A stretch of 12,706 nt of DNA from Burkholderiaceae bacterium (GTDB lineage Bacteria; Pseudomonadota; Gammaproteobacteria; Burkholderiales; Burkholderiaceae_C), in assembly GCA_023260315.1 (NCBI GenBank), contig JALQVQ010000312.1, positions 1 to 12,706 of the forward strand. The letters run 5' to 3'. How positions within the stretch are numbered: position 1 is the stretch's first letter; the number at the start of each line of letters is the position of its first letter. Below, piece by piece: positions 1 to 6,480 of the stretch. The notes beneath the pieces are model-generated. The model worked only from the letters and a program-made list of their open reading frames with translations, was not told the origin of the DNA and did no database searches. Position numbers and translations under genes: made by a program.

Positions 1-332
1 AAGTTGGTCACCAAAACCTCTAAATTTCGACGGCCCACCTGCAGGCCAATACCGAAAGCGCCTTCTGGATTCAGGGACAACGGGACGGAGGGCTGGCCAA
101 TACGACCGCGAATTGGGGGCTGTTTTATCAGCAACCCATCATCCATCAGACGGTTAACGATGATGGCGACCGTCTGTGTCGAGAGTTGCGTGGCGCGCGC
201 CAAATCCGCTTTTGGAATTTGTCCATGCAACCGAATCGCTTGGAGGACGATGCGCTCATTGAACTGACGCATGCCATTGTGATTGGAGCCCCTTACAGCC
301 CGATGATCGACGGTTATTTTTGGCGGAGTCAT
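1..332 (-). CDS. ROK-family transcriptional regulator (partial, C-terminus outside window)
   Basis: About 110 N-terminal residues are visible; the frame runs off the left edge. The first ~90 residues form a winged helix-turn-helix: residues ~22-70 (from MRQFNERIVLQAI to LMDDGLLIK), with PKADLARATQLSTQTV at ~40-55 as the probable recognition unit. A wing-like stretch with RGRIGQPS (~75-82) follows. The sugar-kinase-like ROK domain then begins at GIGLQVGRRNLEVLV (~94-108), the usual IGVDIG-type strand. This order is that of NagC/XylR/Mlc-type regulators, which are normally ~380-400 residues and respond to a sugar. The gene is last in a minus-strand operon, 10 bp after the mutarotase stop, with no strong Shine-Dalgarno, so translational coupling is likely. 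By position it probably represses the flanking sugar-uptake genes. FrcR of rhizobial fructose loci is, as I recall, a comparable ROK regulator. The ligand cannot be read from the visible part. Confidence 0.88.
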   Translation of the reverse strand, partial: MTPPKITVDHRAVRGSNHNGMRQFNERIVLQAIRLHGQIPKADLARATQLSTQTVAIIVNRLMDDGLLIKQPPIRGRIGQPSVPLSLNPEGAFGIGLQVGRRNLEVLVTN

Positions 333-342
333 GGCAACGTGC

Positions 343-852
343 TCAGTGCGGCTTTATCAAACCTTTGCAGAGCAGGACGTTACCATACGCCGACATCTCG
401 CCGGTCTGGATCAGCACCGACACCCGAGGCATCTGCTGATAGAAAGCGAAGCGCTCAATGGCCTGCGCGCGGGTGCCTGTAGCGGGGGCGCCAGCGATCG
501 ACAAATCAGGCGCGGTGTCGATGGTCAGGGGCGCCGCACTTGTGGACAAGCCATTGTTGACCGCCACACCGACAGCGGCTTTTTGCACCGGCGTTTGGAA
601 GTCCGGCGACTGGCCGCAATGGTGCATGTAAGCCACTGGCGCAGGGACGTCGTTTGCCAGCGGCAGAACGGACAGAACGGCCTGTGTTGCACGCACGAGG
701 TCAATACCTGGCAGGCGGATGAACGTGCTGTGTTGTGCCAGTCGCTCACCGGTGAAGTTGGCGTCTACGATCGCCACCCATTCGTTGTGGCCCATGGCTG
801 CCAGCGCCCGAAGGAGATCGGGTGTCAACAAGGGGTCGATGCCTTTTAGCAT
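343..852 (-). CDS. FucU/RbsD-family sugar mutarotase
   Basis: A 169-residue protein of the RbsD/FucU family, which interconverts sugar anomers (pyranose/furanose or alpha/beta) in the cytoplasm. It aligns by eye with E. coli FucU end to end: MLKGIDPLLTPDLLRALAAMGH at 1-22, IVDANF at 28-33, RFAFYQQ at 134-140 and YGNVLLCKG at 156-164. The conserved His22, Asp30, the FAFY segment and Tyr156 are all present. It is longer than FucU (~140 residues) because of an Ala/Thr/Ser-rich insert at ~100-128, just before the last conserved block. ATG at 852 was chosen because homology begins there; a longer in-frame start at 951 would lie wholly inside the ATPase gene. The start overlaps the ATPase stop by 7 bp (ATGCTAA), a sign of translational coupling. 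In this setting it probably equilibrates anomers of the imported sugar, possibly fructose rather than fucose or ribose; that is inference. Confidence 0.87.
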   Translation of the reverse strand: MLKGIDPLLTPDLLRALAAMGHNEWVAIVDANFTGERLAQHSTFIRLPGIDLVRATQAVLSVLPLANDVPAPVAYMHHCGQSPDFQTPVQKAAVGVAVNNGLSTSAAPLTIDTAPDLSIAGAPATGTRAQAIERFAFYQQMPRVSVLIQTGEMSAYGNVLLCKGLIKPH

Positions 853-1634
853 GCGGTACTTTCTTCTGTTTTTAACGATGCGGGGTCGATTGCGCCTGTA
901 ATCAGCCCAACGATCTCTTCGGGTGTGGTCTGCGCCTTCAGTCGGCTGCAAATGATTCGGCCTTGGCGGAACACATAGATTCGATCCACCAAGTCAAATA
1001 CCTGGCGTAAGTTGTGGCTGATGATGATCAAAGGAACGCCGCGCGCCTTCAGCCCACGGATGATTTCCTCGACGCGTGCGGTTTCCTGAACCCCGAGTGC
1101 GGCGGTTGGCTCGTCCAGAATGATTAGCTTCTTCGCGAAGCCTGCCGCCCGAGCGATCGCGACACACTGGCGCTGCCCGCCGGACATCCCCCGCATCGGT
1201 TCGCTGAGATCCTGAATCTTCACGCCGGTTGTGCTGAGCATTTCCACCGACTGCGCGCGCATGGCGCGGTGGTTCAAGATCGACAAAGGGCCCAGATTGA
1301 GGCGCGTGATTTCGCGCCCCATGAAGATGTTGGCAGGCACATCCAGGTCCTCTGCCAAGGCTAGATTTTGGAAGACGGTTTCAACACCCTGCTCACGCGC
1401 ATCGAGCGGGGAATCGAACGCGACCGTCTGACCATCCATCAGGATATCGCCGCGCGACGGCTGCTCGACGCCCGTGATGAGGCGCACAAAGGTACTTTTA
1501 CCCGCGCCGTTATCACCAACGATGGCAACGTGCTCGCCGGGGTTCAATCGAAATTCTGCGTCGGTTAGGGCCTTCACGCCACCGTAATGCTTGGTTAGGC
1601 CTTTGACGGCGATGACTGGGGTTGGCTCAGACAT
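846..1634 (-). CDS. Sugar ABC transporter ATP-binding protein (single-domain, FrcA-like)
   Basis: A 262-residue ABC ATPase that powers a carbohydrate importer at the inner membrane. Walker A GDNGAGKST is at 40-48, Q-loop Gln89, signature MSGGQRQ at 150-156, Walker B LIILDEP with Asp174/Glu175, and H-loop His207. It has one nucleotide-binding domain, unlike the ~500-residue tandem RbsA/XylG/AraG proteins. It resembles the single-domain ATPases of fructose (FrcA-type) importers and would act as a homodimer. The start at 1634 is supported by GAGGA nine bases upstream (1648-1644). It is the first gene of the minus-strand operon, ahead of the mutarotase and ROK genes. Its binding protein and permease are transcribed divergently from the other side of the 235-bp control region. 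No second ATPase lies beside the permease, so these parts almost certainly form one transporter. Substrate assignment to fructose rests on the neighbouring fructokinase. Confidence 0.93.
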   Translation of the reverse strand: MSEPTPVIAVKGLTKHYGGVKALTDAEFRLNPGEHVAIVGDNGAGKSTFVRLITGVEQPSRGDILMDGQTVAFDSPLDAREQGVETVFQNLALAEDLDVPANIFMGREITRLNLGPLSILNHRAMRAQSVEMLSTTGVKIQDLSEPMRGMSGGQRQCVAIARAAGFAKKLIILDEPTAALGVQETARVEEIIRGLKARGVPLIIISHNLRQVFDLVDRIYVFRQGRIICSRLKAQTTPEEIVGLITGAIDPASLKTEESTAC

Positions 1635-1869
1635 GGGCGTAATTCCTCGAATGTGGTTCTCAATGCCCGCAAGAATGCCCGAAAACAGAACCTGCCGGTA
1701 TTAGTAAAACTACTAGGTTTATTTAATCAGATTTTGGTGTTTAATTCAAAACAGTCGAGAAATTGGCGTGCATTTCCCGCTCATTGGGACTGCGAAACCT
1801 CTTTTAAGGCTGTCGACGCTCGCCGACTTGGCGGGCTACACACAAGCAAACATATTTGGAGAACATTCA
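1635..1869. promoter_or_regulatory. Divergent control region between the ATPase and binding-protein operons
   Basis: A 235-bp non-coding spacer that must hold promoters for both directions. Its central part (about 1700-1755) is clearly AT-richer than the flanking genes. For the minus strand a plausible sigma70 pair is TTGAAT (1749-1744) and TTAAAT (1726-1721) with a 17-bp spacer, each matching consensus at 4 of 6 positions. This puts the start near 1714, inside the operator-like palindrome. I found no convincing -35/-10 pair for the plus strand. The binding-protein gene has a good ribosome binding site, GGAGA at 1858-1862. An inverted repeat TTTTG/CAAAA (1732-1736 and 1747-1751) lies over the predicted minus-strand -35 and may be a second operator, but it is short. 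Confidence 0.6.
1700..1723. promoter_or_regulatory. Operator-like palindrome in the divergent control region
   Basis: Two overlapping symmetries are visible. TAGT-AAA-ACTA (1702-1712) is a perfect inverted repeat. The 15-mer 1700-1714 agrees with a HexR-type TGTARTWWWAYTACA pattern, as I remember it, at 12 of 15 positions. A second, wider near-palindrome spans 1703-1723, centred on 1713, with 8 of 10 pairs matching. It would equally suit the local ROK repressor. The site sits just downstream of a candidate minus-strand -10 box, where binding would block transcription. Which protein binds is unknown. Confidence 0.4.
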
Positions 1870-2826
1870 ATGAGTATCAAACGCACACTGGGCCGCTTAG
1901 CCCTGATCGCAGCCGCTTGCGGCACCATGGCCATGGCGCAAGCCGAGACCACCATCGCTTACATCACCAACGGTAATACCAACGAAGGTTGGACCCTGAT
2001 CAACGGTGGTGCCGCAGGCGCGGCCAAAAAAGCTGGCGTGAAGTTCATTCAGCTGGCCGCTGAAAAAGGCGCCCTGTCGAGCCAATTGGCGATCGTCGAA
2101 GACATGATCACCCGCAAGGTCAGCGCCATCGCCATCGCACCTGTTGACAGCGCCGGTATCGCACCTGCCATCACCAAAGCCATGAAGGCCGGCATTCCCG
2201 TGGTTGCTGTGGACACCGGCATCAGCGGTGCCGACATCACCAGCTACGTCGCCACTGACAACATCAAGGCGGCAAACGTACAGGGCAAGTGGACCGCTTC
2301 ACAAGTGAAGTCTGGCGACACCGTGATCTACGTGACGGGCGACCAAGGTCAATCAACAGGCCGTGAGCGCAAGCAAGGCTTCTTGGATGGTTTGAACCAA
2401 AACGTCAAAGGCGTGAAAGTCGTTGAAGTGCCCACCACATGGGATCAAACCATGGCTCAAAACGGTGTTGAAGCAGCCTTGCGCGCCAACCCAAATGCAA
2501 AAGTCATCGCCAATGCATGGGATGGCGGCGCATTGGGCGCAAAAGCAGCGATGCTGTCACAAGGCTACAAAGCCGGCAGCATCAAGATTGCTGGCTTTGA
2601 CGGCTCACCCGGTGGCTTGGACATGATGAAAGACGGTTGGCAACAAGCCAACGCAGCGCAAATGTTGGCGAAAATCGGCGCCGTTGGCGTTGAGACCGCC
2701 ATCGCTGCTGCGAACGGCAAGAAAGTTTCTGCACGCATCGACACAGGCAGCTTCTTGGTCTTGCCTTCAAACGTTGACGCGTTTGCAAAAGACTCAGGCG
2801 TTGCCCAGTTCATGAAGAACAAGTAA
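1870..2826 (+). CDS. Periplasmic sugar-binding protein of ABC transporter (RbsB/FrcB-like)
   Basis: A 318-residue type-I periplasmic binding protein (Peripla_BP_4 / RbsB class) that captures a monosaccharide and delivers it to the permease. Residues 1-25 are a typical Sec signal peptide: basic start (MSIKRTLGR), hydrophobic core, and cleavage after AQA (23-25). Cys17 lacks a convincing lipobox. The mature part shows the family's landmarks: TNGNTNEGW (33-41), IAIAPVDSAGIAPA (87-100), IPVVAVDTGI (109-118), SYVATDN (125-131), TGDQGQSTGRERKQGF (156-171), ANAWDGGALG (214-223) and IAGFDGSPGG (240-249). The ATG at 1870 was chosen over an in-frame start at 1768 because it has GGAGA at the right distance and begins the signal peptide directly. 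It is first in the plus-strand operon with permease and fructokinase, so fructose is the best substrate guess. Ribose- or xylose-type sugars remain possible. Confidence 0.93.
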   Translation: MSIKRTLGRLALIAAACGTMAMAQAETTIAYITNGNTNEGWTLINGGAAGAAKKAGVKFIQLAAEKGALSSQLAIVEDMITRKVSAIAIAPVDSAGIAPAITKAMKAGIPVVAVDTGISGADITSYVATDNIKAANVQGKWTASQVKSGDTVIYVTGDQGQSTGRERKQGFLDGLNQNVKGVKVVEVPTTWDQTMAQNGVEAALRANPNAKVIANAWDGGALGAKAAMLSQGYKAGSIKIAGFDGSPGGLDMMKDGWQQANAAQMLAKIGAVGVETAIAAANGKKVSARIDTGSFLVLPSNVDAFAKDSGVAQFMKNK

Positions 2827-2839
2827 TCGCATCACCGTT

Positions 2840-2860
2840 CAGACAACCAACGGTTGTCTG
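2840..2860 (+). other. Perfect hairpin 1 downstream of the binding-protein gene
   Basis: CAGACAACC (2840-2848) and GGTTGTCTG (2852-2860) form a 9-bp perfect stem with a 3-base loop, 13 bases after the stop codon. No T-run follows, so it is more likely a 3' mRNA-stabilising structure than a terminator. Confidence 0.65.
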
Positions 2861-2866
2861 TTAAGG

Positions 2867-2890
2867 GCCACCTGCTCGCAGGTGGCTTTC
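2867..2890 (+). terminator. Hairpin 2: candidate weak Rho-independent terminator
   Basis: GCCACCTG (2867-2874), loop CTCG, CAGGTGGC (2879-2886), followed by only TTTC. The GC-rich 8-bp stem is terminator-like but the T-run is short, so partial termination or read-through to the permease is expected. Its last three bases are also the first three of hairpin 3. Confidence 0.5.
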
Positions 2891-2922
2891 TCATCACCAG
2901 TTGCGCTGGTGATGAGAAAGCC
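2884..2922 (+). other. Hairpin 3: 17-bp perfect stem overlapping hairpin 2
   Basis: Bases 2884-2900 pair perfectly with 2906-2922 around the loop TTGCG, giving a 17-bp stem without a mismatch. It shares 2884-2886 with the right arm of hairpin 2, so the two full structures compete. No T-run follows on the plus strand. It lies between the binding-protein and permease genes, where strong structures often protect the abundant upstream message from 3' exonucleases. Confidence 0.65.
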
Positions 2923-2975
2923 GACTTTAAAGCTTCACCACCAAAAATTTCTGTTATTCACGTCCAGGAGTCTTC

Positions 2976-3920
2976 ATGAGAAACATCACACGCCAAGAAT
3001 GGTACGGCGCATTGATCGCCGTTTTGGTCCTCGGTGTGCTGCTGTCATTTGCATCACCCTATTTTTTGAGCACCCGAAATCTGAGTAACATTTTGGTTCA
3101 AGCCTCAGTGGTTGCGCTGTTGGCGGGTGGTCAAACGTTCGTCATCTTAACGGGCGGTGTGGATTTGGCCGTTGGCGCGCTCACCGCGCTTTGCGGCGCC
3201 TACGCCGGCTACATGATGGTGAAGTTGGGCATCGACCCCAGCCTTGCCATTTTGGCGGCACTGGCCATCGGTGCCGCGATCGGCATTTTCAACGGCTACC
3301 TGGTGGCATATGTCGGAATTCCCGCCTTCATCGTCACCTTGGGTGGTTTGACCCTGTGGCGCGGCTTGGCATTTGACTCAACGGGTGGCTTCGATATGGC
3401 GGGCTTGCCTGAGCCCTTCCCAACCATGGGTTACGGTGAGTTTTTGGGCATCCCGATGCCAATCATCATCACAGCGGTCTATTTCGTTGTGATGGCTTTT
3501 GTCCTCTCCAGCACGAAATTAGGCCGCTACGTTTACGCCATGGGCTCAAACGAAATGGGCGCGCGCCAAGTTGGCATCAACATTCGCCGCTACAAACTTG
3601 GGGTGTACGTCATCAGCGGTTTGTCCTGTGCGCTCGCCGCGCTGGTGCTGATGGGCCGAATGGATTCAAGCAGCGGCAAGATGGCGCAAATGTTTGAGCT
3701 GGATGCCATCGCAGCCGTCATCTTGGGCGGTACCTCTTTGTTCGGGGGCCGCGGCAGTATTTGGGGCAGCCTCTTGGGCGCCATCCTCATTACGATGATT
3801 CGTAACGGCATGAACCTCCTCGAGATTTCGCAATTCAAACAAATGATGGCCATTGGCGCCGTCGTTATCATTGCGGTTTGGATTGACGTGCTCCGGCGCG
3901 GTCAATTGAACAAACGCTAA
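2976..3920 (+). CDS. Sugar ABC transporter permease (RbsC/FrcC-like)
   Basis: A 314-residue, strongly hydrophobic inner-membrane protein of the BPD_transp_2 family, which forms the homodimeric channel of monosaccharide importers. Hydrophobic segments are visible at about 11-30, 41-60, 64-82, 89-110, 113-130, 160-180, 208-227, 243-255, 262-277 and 288-303. Family hallmarks include LAGGQTFVILTGGVDLAVGA (49-68), IPAFIVTLGG (115-124), the cytoplasmic coupling loop YAMGSNEMGARQVGI (187-201) and GGTSLFGGRGSIWGSLLGA (251-269). AGGAG at 2966-2970 lies five bases before the ATG and fixes the start. The gene follows the binding protein across a 149-bp hairpin-rich spacer and is followed 15 bp later by fructokinase. 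Its ATPase partner is on the opposite strand at 846-1634. Confidence 0.94.
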   Translation: MRNITRQEWYGALIAVLVLGVLLSFASPYFLSTRNLSNILVQASVVALLAGGQTFVILTGGVDLAVGALTALCGAYAGYMMVKLGIDPSLAILAALAIGAAIGIFNGYLVAYVGIPAFIVTLGGLTLWRGLAFDSTGGFDMAGLPEPFPTMGYGEFLGIPMPIIITAVYFVVMAFVLSSTKLGRYVYAMGSNEMGARQVGINIRRYKLGVYVISGLSCALAALVLMGRMDSSSGKMAQMFELDAIAAVILGGTSLFGGRGSIWGSLLGAILITMIRNGMNLLEISQFKQMMAIGAVVIIAVWIDVLRRGQLNKR

Positions 3921-3935
3921 TTAACAAACGCCGCG

Positions 3936-4853
3936 ATGACACAAACGCTTTATGTATTGGGCGAAGCCCTGATGGATTGCATCTCGCAATCGGATGGCAC
4001 CCTCCGCCCGCTTCAAGGCGGCAGCCCCTACAACTTGGCACGTGCCGCGGCGTTGCAAGGCACGACAACCTATTTCATCAACCCATTTTCAACCGATGCT
4101 TTTGGCCAAGGCCTGAAAGCCACGTTGGCCCGTGATGGCGTGAAAACCGCCCTGCCCGACACCGGACTGCCAACCTCTCTTGCCGTCGTGCAAGTCATCG
4201 ATGGTCAGCCCAACTATGGCTTTTACCGGGAGGGCATTGCTGACCGGAGCTACACGGTGGCGGGCGTTTTGGACTGGCTAGAGGGTCAAACACCGGGCAT
4301 CTTGCACACGGGGTCATTGCTACTCGTGCCGCCCGAGCATGAAAAGACGAAGGCGATTATTCAAGCGGCCAAGCGGCAGGGTTGGACCATCAGCGTCGAT
4401 GTGAATTTACGACCCAAACTGGCGGCTGATCTAGACGCCTATACCGCCGCCGTATCGGAAATCGCGCAATTGGCAGACTGGCTCAAGGCGAGTGATGAGG
4501 ACTTGGCGTTACTGGGTTACACCGACGTCAACCCAGCACACGCCAGCAAATTGGCTCAGCACTTTCCCAATGCCTCACGCATCGCACTGACTTTTGGCGC
4601 CGACGGCGCCTACCTGCAGGTCGATGGCGCATCGGCGCAAGCACCGGTTCCCATCGTCGACGTCACGGATACCGTTGGCGCTGGCGATACGTTTTGGGGA
4701 AACACCCTCGCCGACTGGGCCAACATTAACGGTGATGCCGCTGCACGCGTCACCCAAACGCTGAAGTGGGCGATGCAAGCAGCCGCCATCAACTGCACGC
4801 GTGCGGGCTGCCAGCCACCGTCTAAGGCCGAGGTTCAGCGCGCACTCGGATAA
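3936..4853 (+). CDS. PfkB-family sugar kinase, probable fructokinase
   Basis: A 305-residue cytoplasmic carbohydrate kinase of the PfkB/ribokinase family. Substrate-site motif GGSPYNLARAAA is at 28-39, DVNLRPKL at 155-162, and the ATP-site signature DTVGAGDTFWGN at 245-256, with Asp251 as the expected catalytic base. The GEALMD start (9-14), the GGSPYN motif and the DVNLRP block are those of bacterial fructokinases (ScrK/Frk type), which convert fructose to fructose-6-phosphate. Ribokinases and 2-keto-3-deoxygluconate kinases of the same fold differ in these blocks, although KDG kinase cannot be fully excluded. The ATG at 3936 begins the homology but has no recognisable Shine-Dalgarno, and it starts 15 bp after the permease stop, so coupling or leader-independent initiation is likely. 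Its product would enter the Entner-Doudoroff route through Pgi, encoded ~5 kb downstream. Confidence 0.87.
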   Translation: MTQTLYVLGEALMDCISQSDGTLRPLQGGSPYNLARAAALQGTTTYFINPFSTDAFGQGLKATLARDGVKTALPDTGLPTSLAVVQVIDGQPNYGFYREGIADRSYTVAGVLDWLEGQTPGILHTGSLLLVPPEHEKTKAIIQAAKRQGWTISVDVNLRPKLAADLDAYTAAVSEIAQLADWLKASDEDLALLGYTDVNPAHASKLAQHFPNASRIALTFGADGAYLQVDGASAQAPVPIVDVTDTVGAGDTFWGNTLADWANINGDAAARVTQTLKWAMQAAAINCTRAGCQPPSKAEVQRALG

Positions 4854-4985
4854 ACGGCCAGGTGCCTCGTTCGGAGGGACGGCATGTAACTCAGTGGTAA
4901 CCAGAATACCCGCAAACTATGTAACTGAATTACACTGTCAGGCGTCAATATTGATCCCATACAACCCTAATTTTGAGGTTTGACC
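4854..4985 (+). promoter_or_regulatory. Control region upstream of zwf
   Basis: A 132-bp non-coding gap between fructokinase and the zwf series, long enough for an independent promoter. It contains the direct repeat ATGTAACTnA at 4884-4893 and 4919-4928, 35 bp apart. The second copy is part of the operator-like palindrome at 4920-4934. A small palindrome TGGTAACCA is at 4895-4903. I see no convincing -35/-10 pair and no terminator after fructokinase, so read-through from the uptake operon is possible. Confidence 0.5.
4920..4934. promoter_or_regulatory. HexR-like operator upstream of zwf
   Basis: TGTAACTGAATTACA is a 15-bp near-palindrome with six of seven pairs matching around G4927. It agrees well with the TGTARTT-n-AAYTACA type of site described for HexR, the RpiR-family repressor of zwf-edd-eda that is released by 2-keto-3-deoxy-6-phosphogluconate. 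It lies 52 bp before the preferred zwf start, directly ahead of the genes HexR usually controls. hexR itself is not in the window. The consensus is quoted from memory, so the assignment is an inference from motif plus context. Confidence 0.6.
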
Positions 4986-6479
4986 GTGCGCTCTGACACC
5001 CAACCCACTGGCACCCATCCTGACGGCCCAATAGATATCGTCATCTTCGGCGGCGCTGGCGATCTCGCATTCCGCAAACTCATCCCTGCGCTGTTCAGCG
5101 CCCATCAGCATGACAAGCTCGATGCAGATACCCGAATCATCGGCGTCGGCCGCCAAGACTGGGGCCGTGACGGTTACTTGGCCTTCATCAATGAAAAAGC
5201 CAAGCCCTTCATCGAAAAAGCACTGGCTGAAGCGCCAGCAGCGGATGCCCTTTGGCAAAGCTTCCTCGATCGACTGAGCTTCGCAAGCGTCGATGTCACC
5301 AACCCGGCTGCCTACGAAAACTTGGCAGCCATCAGCCAACCCAACACCCAACGCGTTTTTTATTTGGCAACGGCCCCCAGCCTGTTCACGCAAATTTGCG
5401 CCAATCTGACCGCCGTCAATCTGGTGGATGAACGCACACGCGTCGTTCTCGAAAAGCCATTGGGCCATGACCTTGCGTCCGCCCGAGCCATCAACGATGA
5501 GGTTGCGCAGTACTTCCGAGAAAGTCAGATCTATCGGATCGATCACTATCTCGGCAAAGAAACGGTACAAAACCTGATGGTGCTGCGCTTCGGCAATGCC
5601 ATTCTGGAGCCCATTTGGCGCGGCCCCAATATTCGCAGCGTTCAAATTACCGTTGCCGAAACCGTTGGCGTTGGCAGCCGTGCCGGCTTCTACGACCAGA
5701 CCGGGGCGCTTCGGGACATGGTTCAGAACCACCTGTTGCAACTCCTTTGTATCGTCGCGATGGAGCCCCCCATCTCCCTTGACCCTAACGACGTGCGAGA
5801 CGAGAAGCTGAAGGTGCTTCGCTCTTTGCGGCCGATGACACCCGCCGACATCAAGCGCGATACGGTGCGCGGGCAATACCAAGCCGGCTCGATCAGTGGC
5901 CAATCTGTTCCTGGCTATATGTCGGAAGAAAATGTGCCGAAAGGGAGTCGCACAGAAACGTTTGTATCCCTTAAAGCCAATATCAATAACGCACGCTGGG
6001 CAAACGTTCCGTTTTATTTGCGGACCGGTAAGCGGATGCAAGAACGTCGCTCCGAGATCATCATTGAATTTGATGACATGCCGTTTTCTATCTTCTCAGG
6101 CGCGGCCAACAGCAAACCAAACCGCCTGGTCATCACGTTGCAGCCAGAGGAATCGATCCAACTGCAAATGATGGCGAAGGAGCCCGGCTCTGGCATGAAC
6201 ATGCGCCAGGTCAATTTGAACCTTGACCTCCAGTCCGCCTTCAGTGAGCGCCGTGCGGAAGCCTATGAACGTTTGCTCATCGACGTGATAAAGGGTCGCT
6301 TAACGCACTTCATGCGGCGCGATGAGCTTGAAGCGGCGTGGGTTTGGGTTGAACCGATTCTGACCGAATGGGCACAGTCTGGCGAAGCTCCTCGTCCCTA
6401 CAACGCAGGCACATGGGGGCCTGCTGCGTCATCGGCGTTGATGGCCCGATCCAACCTCACCTGGTACGAGGAGTCCTGA
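4986..6479 (+). CDS. zwf: Glucose-6-phosphate 1-dehydrogenase
   Basis: A 497-residue enzyme oxidising glucose-6-phosphate to 6-phosphogluconolactone with NAD(P)+, the entry to the Entner-Doudoroff and oxidative pentose phosphate routes. The N-terminal nucleotide-binding motif is FGGAGDLAFRKL (21-32). EKPLGHDL (156-163) and the family active-site signature RIDHYLGKE (184-192, with His187) follow. His249 in MVQNHLLQ is the expected catalytic histidine, and FYLRTGKRM is at 343-351. Length is normal (~490). GTG at 4986 was chosen because GAGG (4975-4978) lies seven bases upstream; an in-frame TTG at 4980 would sit almost on top of that site. The gene begins the Entner-Doudoroff series, preceded by a HexR-like operator, and ends one base before pgl. 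Cofactor preference (NAD or NADP) is not clear by eye. Confidence 0.96.
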   Translation: MRSDTQPTGTHPDGPIDIVIFGGAGDLAFRKLIPALFSAHQHDKLDADTRIIGVGRQDWGRDGYLAFINEKAKPFIEKALAEAPAADALWQSFLDRLSFASVDVTNPAAYENLAAISQPNTQRVFYLATAPSLFTQICANLTAVNLVDERTRVVLEKPLGHDLASARAINDEVAQYFRESQIYRIDHYLGKETVQNLMVLRFGNAILEPIWRGPNIRSVQITVAETVGVGSRAGFYDQTGALRDMVQNHLLQLLCIVAMEPPISLDPNDVRDEKLKVLRSLRPMTPADIKRDTVRGQYQAGSISGQSVPGYMSEENVPKGSRTETFVSLKANINNARWANVPFYLRTGKRMQERRSEIIIEFDDMPFSIFSGAANSKPNRLVITLQPEESIQLQMMAKEPGSGMNMRQVNLNLDLQSAFSERRAEAYERLLIDVIKGRLTHFMRRDELEAAWVWVEPILTEWAQSGEAPRPYNAGTWGPAASSALMARSNLTWYEES

Positions 6480-6480
6480 C

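Noticed and set aside
4..849. Plus-strand open frames at the left end
   Set aside because: The minus strand encodes recognisable ROK and FucU proteins over the same span, and the plus-strand translations show no family features.
1828..1856. TTGGCG and CATATT with 17-bp spacing as promoter of the binding-protein gene
   Set aside because: Transcription would begin inside the ribosome binding site at 1858-1862, leaving no usable leader.
4880..4960. tRNA-like stretch containing GTAACTCAGTGGTA upstream of zwf
   Set aside because: It resembles a tRNA D-arm, but the D-stem does not pair (ACTC has no GAGT partner), and no anticodon arm, T-arm or acceptor stem can be drawn.
4980..4982. TTG at 4980 as the zwf start
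   Set aside because: GAGG ends only one base before it; GTG at 4986 has proper spacing to the same site.
4938..6041. Long minus-strand open frame (367 codons) opposite zwf
   Set aside because: It lies wholly antisense to a full-length, motif-complete zwf, matches no family I know, and is explained by the GC-biased third codon positions of the real gene.
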